The notes below the pieces were generated by a model that saw only the letters and a list, made by a program, of their open reading frames with translations, searched no databases and was not told the origin of the DNA. This document shows positions 9,255-19,157 of a stretch of 64,000 nt of DNA, one piece after another. Within the stretch, counting starts at the first letter, position 1, and each line of letters begins with the position of its first letter. The stretch is from Methylobacter psychrophilus (lineage in GTDB: Bacteria > Pseudomonadota > Gammaproteobacteria > Methylococcales > Methylomonadaceae). The stretch is taken from assembly GCF_025583945.1 (NCBI RefSeq), contig NZ_JAOEGU010000013.1, positions 36,938 to 100,937 on the forward strand, read 5' to 3'. Made by a program: the position numbers and the translations under genes.

Positions 9255-9352
9255 TATAGTCTTTCAGAAATTAAATTTTGAGCCCGTACGGATAACATCC
9301 CTTGAAGGGATGGTATCCGTTAGCATCGAAATTATTTATCTGAAAGTCTATA
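9255..9352. repeat. TATAG-ended palindromic repeat, copy A
   Basis: One of five related copies in this window. The ends TATAGTCTTTCAGA and TCTGAAAGTCTATA are inverted repeats. The centre is a near-perfect dyad built on GGATAACATCCC and GGGATGGTATCC. It lies between atpC and atpQ. TA at the ends suggests a TA-targeting MITE of the IS630/Tc1 type, but no transposase was seen to confirm this. Copy A is about 98 bp, against about 114 bp for copies B, C and E, and it abuts another inverted-repeat element. Confidence 0.8.
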
Positions 9353-9517
9353 TACTCGATGTTCAAGTTTTTTTAGCTTGACTGGGACGAACCTAGATAA
9401 ATCAAGATGTTTTCGTCAATAGACTTAAGTGCCACATGATCTCAATCATGGCTGTAAGGCTTGATTGAATGTGCTTCTCTAAAATCAAGAATTAAAAACT
9501 TGAACATCGAGTATATA
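9349..9517. mobile_element. 169-bp element with 24-bp perfect inverted repeats
   Basis: The left end (9349-9372) begins TATATACTCGATGTTCAAG, and the right end (9494-9517) is its exact reverse complement over 24 bp. The interior has no open frame of note. The element starts exactly in the terminal TATA of palindromic repeat copy A, so it either inserted at that TA or the two moved together. It ends 5 bp before the atpC stop. It is best described as a MITE of unknown parent, or alternatively a strong intra-operon hairpin. Confidence 0.7.
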
Positions 9518-9522
9518 AATAT

Positions 9523-9932
9523 TCATGCTTGCCATACTGTTTTACGTTTAAGCCCCAACATGCGCTTAAAAATCGCCTGTTCCATACGATGCAGACTTTC
9601 CCGCGTCGCCTGCAAATTTTCTTCCTCGGTTATTAATTGCTGTTCCAATAAGGTACTGATCCGTTCAATATCGGTATCTAGCAAAAAATGTCGTGTGCTA
9701 ATCGTTAACTCGTTATTGTTAAAATAAATGACAGCGCCGGGCAGAGCCAAATACTGCCAATCGTCTGCTCCCAAACTAAAACGCGCCAAGCCAAAAACCA
9801 GTGTGGTCATAAACCGTGCATGATTAGGCTTAATTCCAAAATACCCCGAGGCATCTTCACCGATAAAAGAAGTAACGCCGGCAATATGCTGCTCATGAGT
9901 TGCATCAAACAGATTTAATACAAATGAGTGCA

Positions 9933-9933
<1 letters not shown>
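9523..9933 (-). CDS. atpC: N-ATPase epsilon subunit
   Basis: 136 residues. The ATG at 9933 overlaps the atpD stop codon as TAATG and follows an AGGAAAG Shine-Dalgarno, so I prefer it to the upstream in-frame start at 9966. The N-terminal beta sandwich contains G-Y-F-G-I-K-P-N-H-A, matching the family's G-x-x-G-I-L-P-N-H-A motif, and the C-terminus is helical. It couples F1 rotation to the c ring. The 3' end is adjacent to two repeat elements, and the C-terminal residues may have been altered by them. Confidence 0.88.
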
Positions 9934-11395
<1,462 letters not shown>

Positions 11396-11497
11396 ATACC
11401 GCCTATCTACTGTATACTGGATTTGATCCCATGCCACAAAATATTCTGCACATTGAATCCTGAAACAAAACAAGAAAATAATCAAGCAACATAAATA

Positions 11498-13252
11498 ATG
11501 GATATAATATTTAAAGAATACTGCAAGGTTGTCTGGCAGAAAAAAGGCTATTTCTTTATGGCTTTATTGGCTCTGGGTTGCTCCATTACACTGGATTTAT
11601 CAGCCCCTGTTTACTATAAAAACATTGCCAATGGACTAGCGGCACCTTATTCCGAAGCGACGTTGGCGTTGTTACTGGAAAATTTAAAACAGATTGGTTT
11701 TATTTATGCCGGTGTCTGGGTATCATGGCGGTTACTTGAAATCGCCATTATTCCACTTGATGGCGGCGGTATTAATCTATTGGAAAAACGCTGTTTTGAT
11801 GTCCTTAAAAAACAAAAATATGTTTTTTTCGAGAACAGTTTTTCAGGCAGTTTAATCAAACAAGCCAATCGTTTTTCACGCTCCTTTGAAACCATTATGG
11901 ACTGGTTTTTATTCCAGTTTTACATGAATATTCTGGCGATAGTCATTTCATTCACCATCTTTTACCAGCAACAACCCGAATTTGCATTCTACTTTCTGAT
12001 CTGGGTTGGGCTTTTTATCAGTTGGAATATCGTCTATTCAATCTGGAAAATGCGTTTTGACCAATCCGTTTCAGAAGCCGATTCCATTGTTGGCGGCGTG
12101 TATTCCGATGCCATCAGCAATATTTTTATCGTCAAAAGCTTTGCCATGGAAGCCAATGAACAGGCACGTATCAACAAAGCGTCGGATTTTGTTTATAAAA
12201 AGAAGAAAATAGCCTGGCTGTTTACCTTTATTTCTTTTGCCGTACAAGGCATCATGACTTTTGGTATTGAATTACTGTTGGTTTATTTAATGATCCAAAA
12301 ATGGACAACCGGTATTTTTCAGGTCGGTGAGTTTGTTTTGTTCCAGTCGATTATGCTCATCCTGATCCAGCGTTTATGGGAGTTTGGTCGTAATTTCAGA
12401 ACTTTCTTTACCGCTTTGGCTGATGCGTCCGAAATGGCCGAGATTTTCAGACGGGACGATATTGAAGCAGACACCGATTATGCACTTCCGCTCACTATCA
12501 ACAAGGGCGCAATCAGCTTTAACAATCTCTGTTTTACCTATAATGAAACAAATACCCGCCAGACACCGCTATTTAAAGATTTCTCCTTAACGATAAAAGC
12601 CGGTGAAAAAATCGCCATAGTCGGTCAATCCGGTTCAGGTAAATCAACCTTAACCAAACTACTATTTCGCTTTCTTGATCCCCAAAAAGGCACGGTAACT
12701 TTTGATGGTATTGATGCCAAAGCCTTTACTTTAGAAACTTTGCGTCAACAAATATCCATGGTGCCTCAGCAACCTGATTTATTCCATCGTTCAATACGCG
12801 ATAATATTACCCTGGGTGCCAATATTTCAGAAGCGCAGCTTATTGCTGTTGCCCAAAAATCCCGTTGCCTGGAGTTTATCAATGGTTTGCCTGATACCTT
12901 TGATACTCTGGTGGGAGAACGCGGCGTAAAGCTTTCGGGAGGTGAAAGACAACGTATTGCTATTGCCCGTGCCTTTCTCGAAGATGCACCTATCGTGGTG
13001 TTGGATGAAGCAACCAGTGCACTGGATTCACTCACCGAAAAACAAATACAGGTCGCTATTTTTGAACTGATAAAACATAAAACGGCGATTGTTATCGCCC
13101 ATCGACTATCAACTATCTTAAAAATGGATCGTATTATCGTTCTGGAAAAAGGCCACATCATCGAACAAGGTACGCATCAACAATTACTTATCAAAAAAGG
13201 TAAATATTACGCCATGTGGCAGCATCAAAGTGGAGACTTTCTGGTTGATTAA
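11498..13252 (+). CDS. Type I ABC exporter, fused permease and ATPase
   Basis: 584 residues. The N-terminal half has about six membrane helices. The C-terminal nucleotide-binding domain carries Walker A GQSGSGKST near residue 380, a Q loop (V-P-Q-Q-P), signature LSGGERQ near residue 480, Walker B I-V-V-L-D-E-A-T-S-A-L-D and an H-loop A-H-R-L-S-T. It is the half-transporter architecture of MsbA-like lipid, peptide or metal-conjugate exporters and would work as a homodimer. No accessory or substrate gene is adjacent, so the substrate is unknown. It is transcribed divergently from the N-ATPase operon. Confidence 0.92.
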   Translation: MDIIFKEYCKVVWQKKGYFFMALLALGCSITLDLSAPVYYKNIANGLAAPYSEATLALLLENLKQIGFIYAGVWVSWRLLEIAIIPLDGGGINLLEKRCFDVLKKQKYVFFENSFSGSLIKQANRFSRSFETIMDWFLFQFYMNILAIVISFTIFYQQQPEFAFYFLIWVGLFISWNIVYSIWKMRFDQSVSEADSIVGGVYSDAISNIFIVKSFAMEANEQARINKASDFVYKKKKIAWLFTFISFAVQGIMTFGIELLLVYLMIQKWTTGIFQVGEFVLFQSIMLILIQRLWEFGRNFRTFFTALADASEMAEIFRRDDIEADTDYALPLTINKGAISFNNLCFTYNETNTRQTPLFKDFSLTIKAGEKIAIVGQSGSGKSTLTKLLFRFLDPQKGTVTFDGIDAKAFTLETLRQQISMVPQQPDLFHRSIRDNITLGANISEAQLIAVAQKSRCLEFINGLPDTFDTLVGERGVKLSGGERQRIAIARAFLEDAPIVVLDEATSALDSLTEKQIQVAIFELIKHKTAIVIAHRLSTILKMDRIIVLEKGHIIEQGTHQQLLIKKGKYYAMWQHQSGDFLVD

Positions 13253-13402
13253 CCGTATTTTTTATCATAACAAGATAATATCATTAAATTGATATCCCTA
13301 TAGGAATCCTGACTATTAAAAGTTAAAATAGTTATAAATAATCGTTTTAATTTTTTGCACTTAAAAATTTTCCTATCCAGATAGAGGCGAGTAAAAATAA
13401 AA

Positions 13403-14365
13403 ATGATTTCTGGCAAATATTTTATCAGCAACATTTATATAGCTGCCGTTATTGGAACGGCGGCTATCTTGTTTATTTTAAAAGAGCTCCAATTTGTCTT
13501 TGGCGGTTCACCGCCGCTACTATTCTTTTTAGTTGTAATCACTTTCACTGCCTGGCATGGAGGACTAAAAGCAGGACTTTTCTTTACCGCGTTAGCGACA
13601 GTAGCAAGTGATTACTTTTTACTTGAACCTTACGGCTCGTTTTATGTTGGTCAGGCCAGCGAAATACTACGTATTATATTTTTGATTACTCTGGGTGTAA
13701 TATCCAGCTTGGTCATTACACGCTTACACAATAAGGAAAAACAGGTATTACAACAGGTTATCGAACGAGAAAAGCAACTTAAGCAGGAAATCAGTGTACG
13801 TAAACAAGCCGAGGCGACTTTATATAAAAGCCAGCAAGATCTCAACCACGCCCAAGCCGTCGCTCATATCGGCAGTTGGCGCATTGATGTCAGCAATAAT
13901 GCCCTTGAGTGGTCTGATGAAACTTTTCGGATTTTTGACGTACCCAAAGATACGCCTTTAACGTATCAATTATTTCTTGATTTTGTTCATCCGGCAGACC
14001 GGCAATTAGTTGATGCCGCATGGACATCTGCACTTACCGGCAAACCGTACGATATTAAACACCGAATTATAGTTGGTCAGAACGTCAAATGGGTGCGTGA
14101 ACGAGCTGAACTTGAAGTTAATGAACAGGGAGCTTTGCTCAGCGGTTTCGGTACAGCTGAAGATATTACCGATATTAAAAACAGCCAGAAAGCCTTGCGA
14201 CAGGAACGAGCCTTCCTCAGACAAGTCATTGATGCGGTACCCAGTGTCATTTCAGCAATTCTCATTATGGGAAAATATAGTAAATCAAAGGGTTATAACA
14301 ATAACAAGCCTCTAACGTTGATGAGATTGGCTTGTGATAAAGATTTTATATTTTATGAAAGCTAA
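13403..14365 (+). pseudogene. 5' fragment of a hybrid histidine kinase split by an insertion
   Basis: A 320-residue reading frame: three to four N-terminal membrane helices of the DUF4118/KdpD type, a short coiled coil, then a PAS/PAC domain with F-G-T-A-E-D-I-T-D-I. The native sequence runs to D-A-V-P-S-V-I, after which an inserted element (14253-14500) supplies about 38 foreign residues and a stop. Removing the element and one copy of its 9-bp target duplication joins this frame exactly to the kinase part downstream, giving an intact 769-residue protein. The fragment alone has a sensor but no catalytic domain. Confidence 0.85.
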
Positions 14366-14500
14366 AATCCGGTCATAAACCTGCTCTAAATTTGCTTTTT
14401 CCATCCTCATCAGCGATGTCTGCGGAAAAAAAGACCAAGCCTCAAAAATATTAATTTTATCTGTTTGATTTTATTAGTATTATCATAATGAGAATTGCTG
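14253..14500. mobile_element. 248-bp inverted-repeat element with 9-bp target duplication
   Basis: The ends are perfect 17-bp inverted repeats: CAGCAATTCTCATTATG at 14253-14269 and its reverse complement at 14484-14500. They are flanked by the direct repeat GTGTCATTT at 14244-14252 and 14501-14509. The interior has no transposase. This is the structure of a non-autonomous MITE-like element, and the clean ends indicate a recent insertion. A 9-bp duplication is seen in several IS families (IS4, IS1 and IS256 groups among them), so the parent cannot be named. Confidence 0.92.
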
Positions 14501-15969
14501 GTGTCATTTTTGTCAAAGATAAACAGGGACGATTCCTGTTAGGTAATCAGGCGTTGGCCGAGTCTTATGGTACCAGCCCTGAAGGTTTAATCGGACTAAC
14601 CGAAGCGGACTTCAATGCCAATTCCGATGAAGTGACCCGCTTTTATAAAAATGACCTCCTCGTTATAAGCAGTCGCCTGTCTAAAATTATCCCGGATGAA
14701 AAAGTCACCCATACCGACGGCTCTGTACACTGGTACAACACCATTAAAATCCCGTTAATTGACGACGATAAGTGCAACAAAGTACTGGTTGTAGCAACCA
14801 ATATTACCGAACACAAGCGTGCTACACAAGCACTACACCTGGCAAATCGACGTAAAGATGAATTTCTGGCGATGCTCGCCCACGAACTTCGCAATCCTCT
14901 GGCACCCATCCGTAATGCCGTACAGTTGTTAAAAATACAGGCTATTAAAGATCCCAAGCTGTTATGGAGCTGTAATACTATCGACCGTCAAGTCACTCAT
15001 ATGACCCGATTACTTGATGATCTGCTGGATGTCGCTCGTATCATGCAAGGTAAAATCAGACTGAATATCGAGTATCTTGAGCTTACCGATATTGTCAATA
15101 ATGCCTTAGAAACCAGTCATTCCCTGATTGAGTCTCGTGGACAAGAATTAATTATTTCACCATCTATGCATTCGCAATGGATCAATGTCGATCGGATTCG
15201 ATTGGCACAAGTCTTGTCCAATCTACTGAACAACGCCGCCAAGTATACCGATGACGGCGGTAAAATCACCTTAAACATAAGGCGAGAAGATACCGAGATC
15301 GTCATTGAAATCAGGGACACCGGTATTGGTATCGCCCCCGATATCCTGCCGCATATCTTCGATCTCTTTACTCAAGCTGATCATTCCCTGGCCCATTCTC
15401 AAGGTGGACTAGGCCTTGGTTTGACACTGGTACGCCAGCTGGTTGAAATACATGGCGGAACAGTCACCGCCGCCAGCGATGGCATCGGTAAAGGCAGTTC
15501 ATTTACAGTGCGGTTGCCCGCATCAACGATAAATTTATCAGCGACCAAATCCGTACCAACACAACCCTCGTTACCCTTATCAAAACTGCGAATTTTAATC
15601 GTGGATGACTATGCAGAAGCCGCCGAAAGCCTGAAGATGGTATTGGAAATCGAAGGGCATGAAATTAAAATAGCCGATTGTGGCATGAAGGCAATCGAAC
15701 AGGCACAAATTTTCCAGCCGCAAGTCGTACTATTGGATATTGGCCTACCCGATCTGAACGGTTATGAGGTTGCCAAACGACTACGAGCATTACCGGAAAC
15801 CAGAAAGGCAACCTTAATCGCCTTAACCGGTTACGGAAAACCTGAAGGCCTTGATCTTTTAAAATCTACGGGGTTTAATCATTACCTGCTTAAGCCGATA
15901 GATTTTGACAAGTTATCCAGTCTCTTGGCATCGACACTAAATGTGCGTTCCGATAAAACATTATGCTAA
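14488..15969 (+). CDS. 3' part of the split hybrid kinase: PAS, HisKA, HATPase, receiver
   Basis: 493 residues. The ATG and the first four codons come from the right end of the inserted element, the next three from the target duplication; native sequence resumes at [13 protein letters not shown]. Domains in order: PAS (to about 110), HisKA with His132 in A-H-E-L-R-N-P-L, HATPase_c with N-N-A-A-K-Y-T and G-x-G-L-G-L, and a C-terminal receiver with phospho-acceptor Asp417 in L-L-D-I-G-L-P. If translated it would be a soluble kinase cut off from its membrane sensor; no clear Shine-Dalgarno precedes the ATG. Otherwise it is a dead fragment. Confidence 0.8.
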   Translation: MRIAGVIFVKDKQGRFLLGNQALAESYGTSPEGLIGLTEADFNANSDEVTRFYKNDLLVISSRLSKIIPDEKVTHTDGSVHWYNTIKIPLIDDDKCNKVLVVATNITEHKRATQALHLANRRKDEFLAMLAHELRNPLAPIRNAVQLLKIQAIKDPKLLWSCNTIDRQVTHMTRLLDDLLDVARIMQGKIRLNIEYLELTDIVNNALETSHSLIESRGQELIISPSMHSQWINVDRIRLAQVLSNLLNNAAKYTDDGGKITLNIRREDTEIVIEIRDTGIGIAPDILPHIFDLFTQADHSLAHSQGGLGLGLTLVRQLVEIHGGTVTAASDGIGKGSSFTVRLPASTINLSATKSVPTQPSLPLSKLRILIVDDYAEAAESLKMVLEIEGHEIKIADCGMKAIEQAQIFQPQVVLLDIGLPDLNGYEVAKRLRALPETRKATLIALTGYGKPEGLDLLKSTGFNHYLLKPIDFDKLSSLLASTLNVRSDKTLC

Positions 15970-15990
15970 TATTTGCCTAAAATCCGTAGC

Positions 15991-16104
15991 TATAGACTTT
16001 CAGATAAATAATTTCGATGCTAACGGATACCATCCCTTCAAGGGATGGTATCCGTACGGGCTCAAAATTTAATGTAATGGAAATTTAATTTCTGAAAGGC
16101 TATA
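15991..16104. repeat. TATAG-ended palindromic repeat, copy B
   Basis: Ends TATAGACTTTCAGA and TCTGAAAGGCTATA flank a central dyad GGATACCATCCCTTCAAGGG. It lies in the 168-bp gap between the split kinase and ppk2, in the opposite orientation to copy A. It is almost identical to copy E at 57216. Confidence 0.85.
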
Positions 16105-16137
16105 GAGATTTTAAGCAATTCATAAAATAAGGGGCGT

Positions 16138-17019
16138 ATGAATATGAGCTACAACAAAAAATTTATGGTTAAACCCGGTGAAAAAATTCATCTGGACAAA
16201 ATTGATCCTGCCTATACTGACCAGCATGAGTCTCATGAAAAGGCACTGCCGAAGATACAGGAACACGTTGCCCGTATGGACAAACTACAGTATCTGCTTT
16301 ATGCCGATGGTGACCAGTCACTGCTGGTGGTATTGCAGGCACTTGATGCCGCCGGTAAAGATGGCGTAATACGGCATTTATTTAGTGGTATGAACCCGCA
16401 GGGAACCTCCGTATTCGGTTTCAAGCAACCCAGCAAGGAAGAAGCGGCCCATGATTTTCTCTGGCGGGCACACCAGCGTACTCCGGGCAAGGGCGAAATA
16501 GTCATTTTTAATCGTTCCCACTATGAGGATGTTCTGGTTGTACGGGTGCACAAGTTGGCGAAAAAATCAGTCTGGTCAAAACGCTACGACTTGATAAACG
16601 ATTTTGAAAAAATGCTCTCAAGTAACGGCACCCGGATTCTGAAGTTTTTTCTGCACATCAGCCCCGAAGAACAACTGGAACGTTTCAAACAGCGCCTCGA
16701 TGATCCTGCCAGAAACTGGAAAATTACCGATGCCGACTACTCTGAACGCGAATTGTGGCCGAAATATATCGCAGCCTACGAAGATGCCTTGGAACAAACC
16801 AGCACCCAACACGCACCGTGGTACATTATTCCCGCAAACCACAAATGGTTTCGTAATCTTGCCATTTCAGAAATTATTGCCGATACGCTTGACGAGATGG
16901 GCCTAAAACTACCCCCTACACATGTGGACATGGAAGCCATTCGTAACAAGTACCATATTGCCGAGCAGAAACAGGCCGGTAAAGGGAATGGACAGCTTGA
17001 TAAAAATAGCAAACCTTAA
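16138..17019 (+). CDS. ppk2: Polyphosphate kinase 2 family protein
   Basis: 293 residues, the usual size of a single-domain PPK2. The Walker A-like motif is L-D-A-A-G-K-D-G near residue 78, followed by the lid-module arginine region and Walker B-like I-F-N-R-S-H-Y-E-D-V. PPK2 enzymes use polyphosphate to phosphorylate nucleoside mono- or diphosphates, or run the reverse reaction. Sequence alone does not separate class I from class III with certainty. A RBS-like AAGGGGCG precedes the ATG at 16138. A SulP transporter gene follows 58 bp later on the same strand. Confidence 0.92.
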   Translation: MNMSYNKKFMVKPGEKIHLDKIDPAYTDQHESHEKALPKIQEHVARMDKLQYLLYADGDQSLLVVLQALDAAGKDGVIRHLFSGMNPQGTSVFGFKQPSKEEAAHDFLWRAHQRTPGKGEIVIFNRSHYEDVLVVRVHKLAKKSVWSKRYDLINDFEKMLSSNGTRILKFFLHISPEEQLERFKQRLDDPARNWKITDADYSERELWPKYIAAYEDALEQTSTQHAPWYIIPANHKWFRNLAISEIIADTLDEMGLKLPPTHVDMEAIRNKYHIAEQKQAGKGNGQLDKNSKP

Positions 17020-17077
17020 AAATGTGGCTTTACTCGCTAACACTCACGGGTAGGCAACAAAACATACCCCCTCGAAG

Positions 17078-18745
17078 ATGGCGATGCGGCTGATTTTTTT
17101 CTCAAGTCTTCGACCGTTAGAGCGGAGTGGCATCATGCGCGATGCCCTTGCCGGTTTGACTCTGGCAGCGATGAACATTCCGCAGGTGCTGGGCTATACC
17201 CGAATCGCCGGCACGCCAGCAGTAACCGGCCTCTACACGGCATTGCTGCCGTTGCTTATGTTTGCCATCTTCGGCTCCTCGCGCCATCTCGTGGTTGCTG
17301 CCGATTCAGCCACTGCAGCTATTTTCTCCAGTGGCCTGTCCGGTATGGCACCGCAAGCCAGCGTGAAATATATGACGTTAGTCTGCATGGTCGCACTTCT
17401 AACTGCTGCGCTCCTGTTGCTGGCCCGAATTTTCAAGCTGGGCTTTCTCGCTGATTTTCTCTCACGTACCGTATTGATTGGTTTTCTTACCGGTGTCGGC
17501 TTCCAGATCATCATCGCCATGCTGGGAGAAATGTCCGGCATACCCGTCAATGCGCACAAAACGATTGTACAACTTCAACAAATTGTCGATGGACTACCAC
17601 AGGTAAATTTGCCTACACTCGGCATATCAGCGCTGGTGATAACTAGTATCCTTGGCTGTCGCCACTTTCTGCCCAAATTGCCTATACCCCTGATTGTAGT
17701 GATGGCAGGTATCGGTGCCAGCCATGCTTACAATTTTTCCGGCTACGGCATCGCCGTTATCGGACCGGTGCCTGGTGGATTACCGTCACTAAGTTTTCCT
17801 GCCGTGAGCTGGGACGAATTACTTAAACTTGTCCCTATCGCCTTATCCTGCTTTGTTATTATTATTGCCCAAAGTGCAGCAACTTCGCGTGTTTTTGCAG
17901 TCCGTCATCACGAACGAGTCGATGAGGATGCTGATATTCTGGGCTTGGCGGCGGCAAATACGGCGGCGGCCTTATCCGGTGCTTTCGTGGTCAACGGCAG
18001 CCCTACCCAAACCGCGATGGCTGACCTCGCCGGTGCTCGCAGCCAAATGGCACAGCTCGTGTTTGCCGGTATCGTATTACTGGTACTATTGTTCTTTACC
18101 GGACCACTACAATACCTGCCCCGCAGTGTACTCGCCGGCATTGTTTTTACTATTGCTATCGGGTTGATTGATTTTAAAAGCTTGCGCGACATTCGTAGCG
18201 AAAGTCCGGGCGAGTTCAATCTGGCTATTATTACGGCTGTTGTAGTGGCATTGGTCGGGCTTGAACAAGGTATCTTGCTCGCGGTAACACTATCGCTACT
18301 CCGGCATGTTCGCCACAGCTATCGTCCACATACCATGGTACTAATACCCGATAATAGCGGTAGGTGGTTACCCACTTCGGCACTACCCGGTGTTGAGACA
18401 GAGCCCGGCCTGGTTGTTTATCGATTCGGTGCCGATTTGTTTTATGCCAACGACAACCGCTTCGCTGATGAAGTACGTGCGCTAATAGAACATGCCCCAA
18501 CCCCGGTACGTTGGTTTATCGTTGATGCCGGCGCGATGACTGATATTGATTACTCCGCCGCACGCTCTTTGCTGGATTTGTGCACCGATCTAAAGCGCTA
18601 TGGTGTTACCTTGGTTTTTGGTCGCGTCAATACTTACCTCAGAGCCGATATGAATCGCCATGGCATTACATCGGTAATTGGCGACGAGTTTATTTTTTCG
18701 ACATTACACGAAGCGATTGCGCTAAGACAACAAGCGAATACCTAA
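17078..18745 (+). CDS. SulP family anion transporter with STAS domain
   Basis: 555 residues. Residues about 20-400 are a 10-14-helix SLC26/SulP transporter, opening with D-A-L-A-G-L-T-L-A-A-M-N-I-P-Q; conserved V-V-N-G-S-P-T-Q-T-A-M-A lies near residue 310. A C-terminal STAS domain runs from about residue 430 to the end. Family members carry sulfate, bicarbonate or other anions across the inner membrane with protons or sodium. The substrate is not evident. The start is uncertain because there is no strong Shine-Dalgarno at 17078. It may be cotranscribed with ppk2. Confidence 0.88.
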   Translation: MAMRLIFFSSLRPLERSGIMRDALAGLTLAAMNIPQVLGYTRIAGTPAVTGLYTALLPLLMFAIFGSSRHLVVAADSATAAIFSSGLSGMAPQASVKYMTLVCMVALLTAALLLLARIFKLGFLADFLSRTVLIGFLTGVGFQIIIAMLGEMSGIPVNAHKTIVQLQQIVDGLPQVNLPTLGISALVITSILGCRHFLPKLPIPLIVVMAGIGASHAYNFSGYGIAVIGPVPGGLPSLSFPAVSWDELLKLVPIALSCFVIIIAQSAATSRVFAVRHHERVDEDADILGLAAANTAAALSGAFVVNGSPTQTAMADLAGARSQMAQLVFAGIVLLVLLFFTGPLQYLPRSVLAGIVFTIAIGLIDFKSLRDIRSESPGEFNLAIITAVVVALVGLEQGILLAVTLSLLRHVRHSYRPHTMVLIPDNSGRWLPTSALPGVETEPGLVVYRFGADLFYANDNRFADEVRALIEHAPTPVRWFIVDAGAMTDIDYSAARSLLDLCTDLKRYGVTLVFGRVNTYLRADMNRHGITSVIGDEFIFSTLHEAIALRQQANT

Positions 18746-19023
18746 GGCAATATCCGGCGCCACGCTATAAAAACCAGTAAACCTCTAAAAAATAGTTGAA
18801 TACACTACCTGCTTAAATAAAAAAGTAAAACTCCTGGTTATTGTGACCTCACTTGTCACTGTTTTTCACGCGCCGCAAACAAGGCTACCAAAATAGCCAA
18901 TAATGCGCTTTTTTTTATGCCAACCCAGTTGTAAAAAAAACCACACCTTAAAAAACAAGCACCTGGACCGGATTTTTCTTAGTGTTTTTTTCTGCTCTAA
19001 AAAACGATTGTCTTTTCTTAAAA
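18746..19023. other. Non-coding region upstream of nrdJ
   Basis: About 280 bp with no convincing gene on either strand, rich in T and A runs. A weak hairpin GTGAC-x7-GTCAC followed by T-rich sequence near 18845-18870 could terminate the SulP transcript. No cobalamin riboswitch structure (B12 box) was recognised despite the B12-dependent enzyme downstream. Confidence 0.4.
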
Positions 19024-19070
19024 ACACTATATATTGTGTCAATAATTTAAAAAACATCTACATATAGATT
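19024..19070 (+). promoter_or_regulatory. Tandem NrdR boxes upstream of nrdJ
   Basis: ACACTATATATTGTGT at 19024-19039 matches the published NrdR-box consensus (acaCwAtATaTwGtgt) at all 16 positions. A second, degenerate box at 19055-19070 (core CTACATATAG) is centred 31 bp away, three helical turns, a spacing known for NrdR operators. NrdR is an ATP/dATP-sensing repressor of ribonucleotide reductase genes. The boxes end 87 bp upstream of the chosen nrdJa start, overlapping the likely promoter. Confidence 0.85.
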
Positions 19071-19157
19071 CTAAAGCCTAAGTCCTACAAGCACCTAAGG
19101 TGCTGATTTATGGTTTCTTTTCACTTGTTTAAGCCACTACGGCCAGGAATATCACTC

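Noticed and set aside
18746..19157. Cobalamin riboswitch upstream of the B12-dependent reductase
   Set aside because: No B12 box or matching stem pattern was recognised; NrdR boxes explain regulation better.
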